DNA of 64,000 nucleotides from the NCBI RefSeq assembly GCF_013408295.1, contig NZ_JACBYQ010000002.1, positions 1,364,001 to 1,428,000 of the forward strand, given 5' to 3'. Source of the stretch: Psychromicrobium silvestre. GTDB taxonomy: Bacteria > Actinomycetota > Actinomycetes > Actinomycetales > Micrococcaceae. Both the position numbers and the translations under genes were made by a program. The notes beneath the pieces are model-generated. The model had not been told where the DNA came from, made no database searches, and saw only the letters and a program-made list of their open reading frames with translations. This document shows, in pieces, positions 8,080-15,626 of this stretch (positions are counted from its first letter, which is position 1; every line of letters begins with the position of its first letter).

Positions 8080-9382
8080 GGGTCCAGCGGTTAGGGGGCT
8101 GGCGGCGGAAACCTCAGCTCTGGAGAACCCGGGTTCTGGCTATCGGGACGCCGATGCGGAGCGAATGGTTGCCGAGCCCTTTAAGAATTCTTATCGCAGC
8201 CCCTTTGAACGTGATCGGGCGCGGGTACTGCACTCCTCGGCGCTGCGCAGACTGGGGGCGAAAACCCAGGTGGTGGCTCCGGACAGCGATGACTTTGTGC
8301 GGACCAGACTGACCCATTCGCTCGAAGTGGCGCAGGTGGGTCGTGAACTGGGCCGGGTGCTCGGCTGCGATCCAGATGTGGTCGATACCGCATGCCTTTC
8401 CCATGATCTGGGCCATCCACCCTTTGGGCACAATGGCGAGGCCGCGCTGAACGAACTGGCACACGCAATTGGCGGTTTCGAAGGCAATGCCCAAACCCTA
8501 CGATTACTGACCCGCTTGGAGCCGAAAGTTCTCGATTCCGACGGCGGTCCCGCTGGCTTGAATCTGACCAGAGCTAGCCTGGACGCGGCCTGTAAGTATC
8601 CCTGGCTGGCTGCCGATGCGCCGGTGGTGCACGGCCACCGGACCAGTAAATTTGGCGTCTATACCGACGACGAACCGATTTTTCGATGGTTGCGTGAGGG
8701 TGCTCCGGAGGGGCATAGCTGCATCGAAGCTCAGGTGATGGACCTGGCCGATGACATCTCCTATTCCGTGCACGATGTGGAAGATGCCATTGTGGCCGGG
8801 AGCTTTCAGCTCGCCGAACTGGGAGATTCCGATAACAGGAACCGGGTGATTGGCTATACCCAACAGTGGTACCTGCCGCATACCGAGCCCGCCGAAATCG
8901 ATGCTGCCCTGGAGCGCTTGGAAGCCACCGAGGTTTGGGTGCGGCATTCCGATGGTTCGCGAGCCGCAATGGGATCGCTGAAGAACATGACCAGTCAGCT
9001 GATCGGCCGGTTCTGCCAGAGCGCCTTGGATACCACCCGCGCAATTTATGGTTCGCAGCCCTTGACCCGCTTTGCCGCCGATGTGGTGGTGCCGCAGGAA
9101 ACCATTATTGAGATCGCGGTGATGAAAGGACTGGCCACTACCTTTGTGATGACAACGGATCGCCGGCAGCCGATCTATCAGCACCAGCAAGAGGTGCTGC
9201 ACGAATTAGTGGCTATCTTGGTGGCCTCCGGAGATCAACACCTGGAAACCATGTTTGCGGCGGATTGGCGTGCGGCGCAGAATGATGCCGAGCGCTTGCG
9301 CGTGGTGATCGATCAGGTGGCCTCGTTGACCGATGTTTCGGCTCTGGCATGGCATCGTCGGTTGTCTACACTGGTGCCATGA
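8063..9382 (+). CDS. dgt: Deoxyguanosinetriphosphate triphosphohydrolase-like protein
   Basis: About 439 residues of the HD-domain dNTPase family, which hydrolyse dGTP or other dNTPs to nucleoside and triphosphate. The metal-binding motif is clear: RLTHSLEVAQVGRELG (first His), then CLSHDLGHPPFGHNGE (HD pair and following His) and DLADDISYSVHDVEDA (final Asp). Length fits the shorter, DgtP-like actinobacterial group. The frame is open back to 8024, but ATG 8063, which overlaps dusB by 17 bp, gives the expected N-terminus; GTG 8072 is an alternative. The stop overlaps the next gene as ATGA. Confidence 0.93.
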   Translation: MSPVAEGPAVRGLAAETSALENPGSGYRDADAERMVAEPFKNSYRSPFERDRARVLHSSALRRLGAKTQVVAPDSDDFVRTRLTHSLEVAQVGRELGRVLGCDPDVVDTACLSHDLGHPPFGHNGEAALNELAHAIGGFEGNAQTLRLLTRLEPKVLDSDGGPAGLNLTRASLDAACKYPWLAADAPVVHGHRTSKFGVYTDDEPIFRWLREGAPEGHSCIEAQVMDLADDISYSVHDVEDAIVAGSFQLAELGDSDNRNRVIGYTQQWYLPHTEPAEIDAALERLEATEVWVRHSDGSRAAMGSLKNMTSQLIGRFCQSALDTTRAIYGSQPLTRFAADVVVPQETIIEIAVMKGLATTFVMTTDRRQPIYQHQQEVLHELVAILVASGDQHLETMFAADWRAAQNDAERLRVVIDQVASLTDVSALAWHRRLSTLVP

Positions 9383-9921
9383 TGACGGCAGCGCAGATTT
9401 ACCAGCAACTGACAGCTCAGGCTCAGGGTACGCCCTATACGGTGACTCCCATTGAGGGCGGTTTGCGGGTGCATCTAAATGTGGCGGATCTGCACTGGCT
9501 GACGCTCTTCTATGAGTACAAGCTGGATAAGGAATACAGCATTAATCTGTTGCTTGACGAGGCGCACCAGGTTTATAGCCGGGAGCAAATCATCAGGGAG
9601 ATGCGCTGGAAGGCCGGTGCCGGGCCGCTTGGATTTGTGCCCTATTTTGAAGCCGCCAAATCGGTCAAGATGGGCAGCATGATTGAGATCAGCGCGGTGC
9701 GTACCGTCGGGCTTCAAGAGGACGGCTCGATGGTGGGCGGCTATAACTTCGACAGCCGGGAAATGTCGAGGTTTGTTGACGCCGTGATGGTGCCCTCGGG
9801 CTGGAAGAAAAAGATGGACAAAAGCACCAAGCTCGGACTGGGCTTTGCCTTGGGAGGTGTTGGCTTCGCCATTCTGGCGGTCGCCTTTGCCCTGATCCTG
9901 ACCTTTAGTCTGGGTCACTAG
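9379..9921 (+). CDS. Hypothetical protein with C-terminal membrane anchor
   Basis: A 180-residue protein starting MMTAAQIYQQLTAQ. The ATG overlaps the dgt stop as ATGA, which decides this start over the longer frame beginning at 9349. Residues 1-150 are a soluble domain with no motif I recognise; one hydrophobic helix close to the C-terminus (LGLGFALGGVGFAILAVAFALILTF) makes a tail anchor with the bulk in the cytoplasm. Translational coupling to dgt suggests co-expression; function unknown. Confidence 0.75.
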   Translation: MMTAAQIYQQLTAQAQGTPYTVTPIEGGLRVHLNVADLHWLTLFYEYKLDKEYSINLLLDEAHQVYSREQIIREMRWKAGAGPLGFVPYFEAAKSVKMGSMIEISAVRTVGLQEDGSMVGGYNFDSREMSRFVDAVMVPSGWKKKMDKSTKLGLGFALGGVGFAILAVAFALILTFSLGH

Positions 9922-10040
9922 CTCTCCACTTTGCGACTTGCGGTGAGCTTTTGCGGCTTGGCTGGCTCGCAGTGGACCGATCCGCTTAGCGTTCGGTGAA
10001 CTGCGTTCATCTTGTCGGGACGCTGCCATAGACTAACTGG

Positions 10041-11948
10041 GTGGCCGGACTGATCAAGCGGGAGGATATCGAAGAACTCCGCACCCGCACCGATATCAAA
10101 GAAGTCGTCGAGGGCTACGTCACGCTCAAAAGCGCCGGTATCGGCTCCTGGAAGGGCTTGTGCCCTTTTCACGATGAACGCAGTCCTTCCTTCAACGTTC
10201 GGCCCCAGATGGGCCAGTATCACTGCTTTGGCTGCGGCGAGGGTGGGGATGTCATTTCCTTCATTCAGAAGGTGGATCATCTAACTTTTGCGGAGGCGGT
10301 GGAGAAGCTCGCCGGACGGATTGGCTTCGAGCTTCACTACGAGGATGGCGGTACCGGTCCGCGCCGCGAGGAGATCGGCCGACGTCAAAGGTTGCTGGAC
10401 GCGCATAAGGTGGCTGCCGAGTTTTTCCGGGAGCAATTACTCACTCCCGCTGCGGCAGCAGGGCGTCAGTTTTTGAGTGGCCGGGGTTTCGACCGGGCTG
10501 CTGCCGAGCACTTCGGGGTCGGTTTCGCTCCACAGGGGTGGGACTCGCTGCTAAAGCACTTACGCGGGCGGGGATTCACCGAGGAGGAACTGCGGCTGAC
10601 CGGAATGTTCTCCACCGGCAGCTCCGGAAACAGAATGTTTGACCGCTTTCGTGGCAGGCTAATCTGGCCGATCCGAGACATTGCGGGGGAGACCATCGGC
10701 TTCGGGGCACGCAAGCTCTTCGAAGAGGATCAGGGACCGAAGTACCTGAACACTCCGGAGACCCCGCTGTATAAGAAGTCGCAAGTGCTCTACGGTATTG
10801 ACCTAGCCAAGAAGGCGATCGCCAAGGAGAAGCAACTCGTTGTAGTCGAAGGCTATACCGACGTGATGGCCTGCCACCTTTCCGGAGTAGAGACCGCCGT
10901 GGCCACTTGCGGTACCGCCTTCGGCGCCGACCACGTCAAGGTGGTACGTAGGCTACTTTCCGACGACGGCAGTGGCAGTGTGATTTTTACCTTCGACGGC
11001 GACGCAGCCGGTCAGAATGCGGCCCGTAAGGCTTTCGATCTGGACCAGCGCTTCCTCTCCCAAACCTACGTTGCAGTGGAACCGAATGGTATGGACCCGT
11101 GCGATCTGCGGCAGTCTGGTGGCCCGGAAGCAGTGCGGAACTTGATCTCGCTCAGGAAGCCGCTTTTCGAATTCGCGGTGCGCACCGAGCTGGATAAGTT
11201 CGATCTGAGTAGTGTCGAGGGCAGGGTGAGAGGACTGCGCTCTGCGGCACCCATTCTGGCCGATATCCGGGATAACTCCACCAAGGTCGGTTACAGCCAA
11301 CTGGTGGCCGGTTGGCTGGGCATAGCCGATCCGAACGAGGTGCTGCGCGCCGTCAATGCTGCCGCAAAGCAGCATAGTCGTTCCGGTCAGGCCGAACACT
11401 CTGCCGGGAAACTGGAAGCCAGCAGGGGGAGCCAAACCGAGGAGGCGCCGTCGAACCCTGAGCCCGGCTTTAGCAGGCCAGACCCGCGGGACCCGGCCGC
11501 GCGGATTGAGCGGCAAGCGCTCGAAGTGGTGCTTCAGGAGCCGGGGGTGCTGAGTGACGCTGATTGGCTGCACTTCGGTGAGGTGCAGTTCGCTGTGCCT
11601 GCCTATCGTGCCGTGCACGACGCCGTCAGGGCAGCGGGTTCCCCAGCGGCGGCCGGGAGTGCCTCGCTGTGGCTGCAGAAGGTCACCCAGGAGACCCCGG
11701 AGCCGCTGCTGCCACTTATTTCCGAGCTCACCGTAATAGCGCTTCCGGCGACCTCCGCGGAGAGCTTGAAGAACTACTGCGTCTCAATGATGCGCAGTCT
11801 CTTCGAGATGCAGCTGACCCGGCAGAAGGCCGAGAAGCTTGGAGCACTGCAAAGAATGGACCCGGTGGCCGACCCAGAAAAGTACCAGCTGCTGCAGCGT
11901 GAATTGATGGAGCTGGAGGTCCGACGGCGGGTGCTGAGGGAGGAATGA
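10041..11948 (+). CDS. dnaG: DNA primase
   Basis: A 635-residue primase, GTG start (VAGLIKREDIEELRTRTDI). The N-terminal zinc-binding domain has Cys41-Pro-Phe-His44 and Cys62-Phe-Gly-Cys65. The core shows TIGFGARKL and the Toprim motifs VVVEGYTDVMACHLSG and FTFDGDAAGQNAARKA. Residues about 440-490 are a low-complexity linker, and the C-terminal helicase-interacting domain follows (about 495-630). It synthesises RNA primers for replication. A 119-bp gap separates it from the membrane protein; tRNA-Asn follows. Confidence 0.96.
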   Translation: MAGLIKREDIEELRTRTDIKEVVEGYVTLKSAGIGSWKGLCPFHDERSPSFNVRPQMGQYHCFGCGEGGDVISFIQKVDHLTFAEAVEKLAGRIGFELHYEDGGTGPRREEIGRRQRLLDAHKVAAEFFREQLLTPAAAAGRQFLSGRGFDRAAAEHFGVGFAPQGWDSLLKHLRGRGFTEEELRLTGMFSTGSSGNRMFDRFRGRLIWPIRDIAGETIGFGARKLFEEDQGPKYLNTPETPLYKKSQVLYGIDLAKKAIAKEKQLVVVEGYTDVMACHLSGVETAVATCGTAFGADHVKVVRRLLSDDGSGSVIFTFDGDAAGQNAARKAFDLDQRFLSQTYVAVEPNGMDPCDLRQSGGPEAVRNLISLRKPLFEFAVRTELDKFDLSSVEGRVRGLRSAAPILADIRDNSTKVGYSQLVAGWLGIADPNEVLRAVNAAAKQHSRSGQAEHSAGKLEASRGSQTEEAPSNPEPGFSRPDPRDPAARIERQALEVVLQEPGVLSDADWLHFGEVQFAVPAYRAVHDAVRAAGSPAAAGSASLWLQKVTQETPEPLLPLISELTVIALPATSAESLKNYCVSMMRSLFEMQLTRQKAEKLGALQRMDPVADPEKYQLLQRELMELEVRRRVLREE

Positions 11949-12000
11949 GGGGCCGATTTCACAGCGCCCGAATCCTTTGTTAGAGTAATACCTGCCTCAT

Positions 12001-12076
12001 TCCTCCTTAGCTCAATTGGCAGAGCATTCGACTGTTAATCGAAGGGTTGCTGGTTCAAGTCCAGCAGGAGGAGCCA
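12001..12076 (+). tRNA. tRNA-Asn (GTT)
   Basis: A full cloverleaf: acceptor TCCTCCT pairs with AGGAGGA, D-arm AGCTCAATTGGCAGAGC, anticodon loop CTGTTAA (GTT), T-arm with GGTTCAAGTCC. CCA is encoded (12074-12076). It lies 52 bp after dnaG and is followed directly by an intrinsic terminator. Confidence 0.97.
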
Positions 12077-12080
12077 CGGA

Positions 12081-12122
12081 AATCCCGTGATCCCGGTTTT
12101 AGCCCGGATCACGGGATTTTTC
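12081..12122 (+). terminator. Intrinsic terminator after tRNA-Asn
   Basis: A 13-bp perfect stem, AATCCCGTGATCC (12081-12093) with GGATCACGGGATT (12106-12118), a short loop, and a T run continuing into TTTTTC. Confidence 0.85.
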
Positions 12123-12372
12123 TTTGCCGTAAAGAGTCTCTGCGGGGTTCGGAACTCAGCTTCCGGACGTGCTGGATGGTTTGGGTGAGGATCTCTTTCC
12201 CAGCAGAAGATATCTGCGCCGAAACCAGGGGTGGAAGGACTGGCCCTGGCCCGTTCGTCTAGGCCGATGCGCGGATTGATCGTGTCACTCAAACCGATCC
12301 CGAGTAGGAAGCAAATCGGTCGTTCTTGGCTGGTGAGGTAAAGAGCAGCAAAACCCACCCCAAACACCCCAA

Positions 12373-12429
12373 CGAGTGTGGAGATCTACACGCTAAACGG
12401 CGCTCAAAACATGCAGATCTCCACACTCG
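12373..12429. repeat. Dispersed 57-bp inverted repeat, copy 1
   Basis: Left arm CGAGTGTGGAGATCTACAC and right arm ATGCAGATCTCCACACTCG form an imperfect hairpin. The same 57-bp element occurs at 40718-40774 and 49501-49557. It sits in the 486-bp gap between tRNA-Asn and the surface-protein gene; the rest of that gap holds the tRNA terminator, an operator-like palindrome and otherwise nothing I recognise. Confidence 0.9.
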
Positions 12430-12531
12430 ACGAACAGGCCCGGGCCGCAACATCCCCCTCACCGCCCAAGCCCCAAAAAATTTATGTCTTCGTCACATTT
12501 GACGGGGCAGAAACAGAAAATGTTAATATCG

Positions 12532-12547
12532 GCTGTTGATCAACAGC
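12532..12547. promoter_or_regulatory. Perfect 16-bp palindrome GCTGTTGATCAACAGC
   Basis: A perfect palindrome ending 16 bp before the ATG of the surface-protein gene at 12564, so a bound protein would block translation start or transcription. It has no U-tract and is more likely an operator than a terminator. The binding protein is unknown. Confidence 0.5.
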
Positions 12548-12563
12548 TCTCGGGGGAACCAAA

Positions 12564-13253
12564 ATGACTTCTTGCCTGGCAAATACCGGCGCCAATCCAA
12601 CCATTCCGCTCATCTTGGGACTCTCCTTGCTCATCTTGGGTGCGGTAATCGTTGTTATCACGCGTCGTCGACGCGGAAAGAGCACCGCCACCGGAGCTCT
12701 GGTGCTTATTGGACTGTTAGCCTTTGGCGGCTTCGCCCTTAACGCCGCCCAGCCCTCGAGCGCAGCAGCCTCTGCCGAATGCGATGCGACCGCGCCGGCA
12801 CCACTCCAAAGCAACCCCGCTGCGGTAGCGCCGGCCCCCGCGCCCAGCACTACCCCGGCAACGAGCCCGGCACCCGCTCCGACCACAAACCCAGCTACCA
12901 GCCCGGCGGTGACCCCGAAGGCAACTCCGAGCAGCAGCCCGAGCGCAAGCAGCACCGCAACGCCATCGGCTACCCCCACTCCGACCGCAATTACGGTGAC
13001 GCCAACAGCTCCTACCGCTAGCTGTGATTCCGTCGGCGCGCTGCTGGTGACCGATCCGACAGAGACCGGAGTCGTCTACACCCAGACCTCCACCGGTTCG
13101 GGAAGCTCCTTAGTCATCACTGATACCGCAACCGCAGCCCCCGGCTACGTTATCGCTCCCGGTTCCACCACGGTGTGGACCTTCCCCGCAACAGCGACTT
13201 GCGGCGGCGGTGGCGGCAATAACGGCGGCGGCGGCAGCGGCGGCAATAGCTGA
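12564..13253 (+). CDS. Membrane protein with N-terminal LANTG sorting-like signal and Pro/Thr-rich stalk
   Basis: 229 residues, ATG behind GGGGGAACC. The first 40 residues (SCLANTGANPTIP, a hydrophobic helix, then RRRRGK) have the order of a C-terminal sortase signal: LAxTG-type motif, membrane span, Arg cluster. A second hydrophobic helix (about 47-65) follows and ends in ALNAA, like a signal peptide. Then come a Pro/Thr/Ser-rich low-complexity region (about 75-160) and a domain with two Cys and the GVVYTQTSTGSGSSLVITDTATAAPGY pattern. It ends in a Gly/Asn-rich tail. The mature part is probably extracellular. No family recognised. Confidence 0.75.
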   Translation: MTSCLANTGANPTIPLILGLSLLILGAVIVVITRRRRGKSTATGALVLIGLLAFGGFALNAAQPSSAAASAECDATAPAPLQSNPAAVAPAPAPSTTPATSPAPAPTTNPATSPAVTPKATPSSSPSASSTATPSATPTPTAITVTPTAPTASCDSVGALLVTDPTETGVVYTQTSTGSGSSLVITDTATAAPGYVIAPGSTTVWTFPATATCGGGGGNNGGGGSGGNS

Positions 13254-13280
13254 TTGCTAGCCGAAGAGGCGGAGAAACAC

Positions 13281-13304
13281 TAGCGGGGAGAACTCAGCCC
13301 GCTA
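13281..13304. terminator. Possible bidirectional terminator hairpin
   Basis: TAGCGGG (13281-13287) and CCCGCTA (13298-13304) form a 7-bp stem between the convergent surface-protein and DUF488 genes, overlapping the DUF488 stop. No clear T run. Confidence 0.3.
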
Positions 13305-13647
13305 TCGTACTCAGCACTTCCAGCAGGACCCGGGCGTGATTACGTTCCGGGTCCGCTGCACCGTAGAGCAAGGTGCTTTTGGATTGAGCCTCAAGTAGTT
13401 CGCGAAAGCCCGGAACAGCGGGGTTGCTTTGCAATTCGTTCCGGTATTCTTCGGCGTAATTGTCCCAATGCTCTGGATCGTGGTGCCAGCGTTGACGTAG
13501 CTCCGGCGAAGGCGCCACCTCCTTGAGCCACAGATCGAGACGCGCTCGTTCCTTACTGACACCGCGCGGCCAGAGCCGGTCAACCAGAACTCGGAATCCG
13601 TCGTCGTCCGCCGCGGGTTCGTAGACTCTTTTGAGCGTCACATCCAT
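13294..13647 (-). CDS. DUF488 family protein (YeaO-like)
   Basis: A 117-residue protein with the family's RVLVDRLWPRGVSKERARLD motif, followed by WLKEVAPSPELRQRWHHDPEHW and the LLYGAADPERNHARVLLEVL ending. DUF488 proteins are small cytoplasmic proteins of unknown biochemical role. The gene is convergent to the surface protein at 12564-13253 and lies 43 bp downstream of the ECF sigma gene on the same strand, so the two could be co-transcribed. Length is normal for the family. Confidence 0.88.
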   Translation of the reverse strand: MDVTLKRVYEPAADDDGFRVLVDRLWPRGVSKERARLDLWLKEVAPSPELRQRWHHDPEHWDNYAEEYRNELQSNPAVPGFRELLEAQSKSTLLYGAADPERNHARVLLEVLSTIAG

Positions 13648-13690
13648 CAGCCCAGCATCTCATTTCTGGCGGGGAAATCGGCAAGGGGCC

Positions 13691-15151
13691 TCAGAACTGG
13701 TTGACGTAGCTAGCGGGGGTGACCTCAGGCCCGGAGATGGTCACGTTGAGCGTGGCCGCCGACCCTGGCTCTATTTGAGTGACGATCTGAGGTTGAGCCT
13801 GATCGATCCGAGCCGTTTTGCAACTGAGGCTAGCCGAGCTCAGCAAAACGCAGCTCCATCCTTGGCCCTGCGCGGGTTGCGTTGCACTGAATTTCCGGCC
13901 GCTGCTCAGATTTAGGACCACTGAGACGCCGGATGACGGGAGTTTCTCAGGGCTGGTGAGAGTAACCGTTGTCACCGATCCGCCGTTGGGCAGACGAGCC
14001 GAAACGGTTCGAGCCGAAATTGTCACCGGCGGCGGCACGGTCGGGATAGGTTTAGCCGAGGTCGGTGCAGGCGCCGGTATCACCAAGGGTACGGACGGAG
14101 CGGGTGTCGCCGCCGGAGCACTGGGAGAGGGCGGCCTGCTTATGGGGCTGGGACGGGGGCTGGGACGAGGTGACGGGGTCGGGAGCGGACTCTGTGCCGA
14201 GGGCAAAGCCGCGGAATCGCGCTGCGGAGAATGACTACTTGGCAGGAGCAACAGCAGGAAGAGCGCGATCAGGGCCGCGCTGGCGCAGATAGCGCCAGCC
14301 TTCTGAAGGCTCCGAATCCTGCCCGGCAAGACTGTGGGAACGGGATTCGGTAATTGGGCAACTGCCGCCTGGAATTCGGGAACAGATAGCCCAGAGATAA
14401 GCGGCACCATAACGGCGCGTAAGCCGGAACGCACATCCCGGACCTCGGTGAGCAACGCCGTGCAACTGCCGCAAGTAGCGAGGTGATCCTCTACCTGTTT
14501 CTTGATCGACGCCCGGAGGGTGCCAGCCACGTAGGCGCCCAATCTGCCCGCGTTCTCATGACATTCCGGATTTGAAGGCTTAATGTGGTTTTGCAGGTAG
14601 TTGGCTCGAAGCGCCTCGCGTGCCCTTCCCGCCAAAGAAGAGACGGCGTTGGAAGTAATCCCTAAAATGACTGCTACCGCTGCGGGTTTCTGCCCCTCAA
14701 TATCGAGATACCAAAGGACCGCCTGCCATCGTTCGGGTAGCTCCCGAAAGGCCTTGGCGATGATGGCGGATTCGAAGGCATCGAGGGTGATGTCCTTCGA
14801 ATCGGTGTGCTGGTCGAGAATTTGCTGATCGCTGGTCGGAATGGTCTTTGACTTCTTAAGATTCATTCTGTGCGCGATCCTGGTGACAGCGGTCAATAGA
14901 TACGCACGAAATGAGCTTTCCGGCCCCCGGCCTTCCTTGAGCTTGGTGAAGGTATAGGCGAAAGCCTCCGAAACCACATCCTCCGCATCGGAATGCGAAT
15001 CGACGTTCCTGATCGCCACAACGCGAGCCAGAGCCTGGTGCCGACGAAATAATTCAGCGAAAGCTTCGGCATCTCCCGTACGACTACGGGTGATGAGCTC
15101 GCTGTCCCCTATTTCAATGAGTTTTTCCAAAAATATCTCCCCTTTAGGCAC
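13691..15151 (-). CDS. Single-chain ECF sigma factor / zinc anti-sigma / membrane / external-domain protein
   Basis: 486 residues. Residues about 15-90 are sigma region 2 (LFRRHQALARVVAIRNV...SDAEDVVSEAFAYTF), and about 125-188 region 4 (FRELPERWQAVLWYLDIEGQ...NAVSSLAGRAREALR). Next is an anti-sigma-type zinc motif with His223, Cys227 and Cys230 (EDHLATCGSCTALL), one membrane helix (about 286-303), a Pro/Ser/Thr stalk (about 304-375) and a C-terminal beta-rich DUF11-like domain with two Cys (GWSCVLLSSASLSCKT). Actinobacterial ECF groups with fused zinc-finger and membrane extensions are known (I recall ECF52/ECF53). GTG 15151 follows GGAGGTGAG; TTG 15130 follows AAGGGGAG and is an alternative. 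It probably regulates the flanking surface-protein genes (inference). Confidence 0.88.
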   Translation of the reverse strand: MPKGEIFLEKLIEIGDSELITRSRTGDAEAFAELFRRHQALARVVAIRNVDSHSDAEDVVSEAFAYTFTKLKEGRGPESSFRAYLLTAVTRIAHRMNLKKSKTIPTSDQQILDQHTDSKDITLDAFESAIIAKAFRELPERWQAVLWYLDIEGQKPAAVAVILGITSNAVSSLAGRAREALRANYLQNHIKPSNPECHENAGRLGAYVAGTLRASIKKQVEDHLATCGSCTALLTEVRDVRSGLRAVMVPLISGLSVPEFQAAVAQLPNPVPTVLPGRIRSLQKAGAICASAALIALFLLLLLPSSHSPQRDSAALPSAQSPLPTPSPRPSPRPSPISRPPSPSAPAATPAPSVPLVIPAPAPTSAKPIPTVPPPVTISARTVSARLPNGGSVTTVTLTSPEKLPSSGVSVVLNLSSGRKFSATQPAQGQGWSCVLLSSASLSCKTARIDQAQPQIVTQIEPGSAATLNVTISGPEVTPASYVNQF

Positions 15152-15489
15152 TAGGGCTCACCTCCGCTCCAGGGCCCATCTATAAGAAGTACCGATTGAG
15201 TCGAAATAGTGTTGCGCGAGCTCCTTATTGGTCTGTGGATCGGAGCGGACGACGGCGGTCGGCAAGTTTCAGGGGTCGGGGCCAGGGCACCGAGGGGTGC
15301 GGTAAACAAGTAGTAGCTGAGACGCTGAGTGCTTGCTGCCAAAGCGAACACGAGACCCTTCAATCCCTGATGAGAGACTCGACCAGGGGCTGGATCGAGT
15401 CCATCTGCTTCCTATTATCTGCCTGCCCATGGCCATTTGATCCTCGGTGGGTAGCAACGTTCTGCGGGTAGAAACACGCATCATCCGAA

Positions 15490-15507
15490 CTGTGACTTGA
15501 ATCACAG
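15490..15507. promoter_or_regulatory. Perfect CRP/GlxR-type site CTGTGACTTGAATCACAG
   Basis: Exact match to TGTGA-N6-TCACA, extended by one base pair each side. It lies in the 475-bp gap between the divergent sigma gene and the surface-protein operon. A TTGTAT hexamer at 15525-15530 is a possible -10; the site would then centre near -41, the class II activator position. The rest of the gap shows only the leader hairpin at 15552-15596. Confidence 0.7.
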
Positions 15508-15551
15508 AATCGGCGCGCCATGTTTTGTATCGGATGCGTACTTTAAGGCGA

Positions 15552-15596
15552 GCCGCCCATCGGGGGTCCCTCGAAGTGGGGGAGTGATGGGTAGGC
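15552..15596 (+). other. Leader hairpin upstream of the surface-protein gene
   Basis: GCCCATC (15555-15561) pairs with GATGGGT (15586-15592), extended outward by GCC/GGC and inward by TCCCTC with GGGGGA around a 5-base loop. It ends about 20 bp before the Shine-Dalgarno at 15617. No T run follows, so it is a structured 5' leader rather than a simple terminator; it matches no riboswitch class I can name. Confidence 0.4.
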
Positions 15597-15626
15597 GTCC
15601 GTAAGTGAAAAACAACGAGGAGCGAG

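Noticed and set aside
12001-12076. tRNA-Asn as attachment site of an integrated island covering the surface-protein locus
   Set aside because: No integrase and no second copy of the tRNA 3' end was found in the window.
12035-12367. 110-residue minus-strand frame across tRNA-Asn and its terminator
   Set aside because: It runs antisense through a tRNA and a terminator and has no ribosome site; spurious.
15552-15596. Leader hairpin as a c-di-AMP (ydaO) riboswitch
   Set aside because: The conserved unpaired motifs of that class are absent; only generic pairing is seen.
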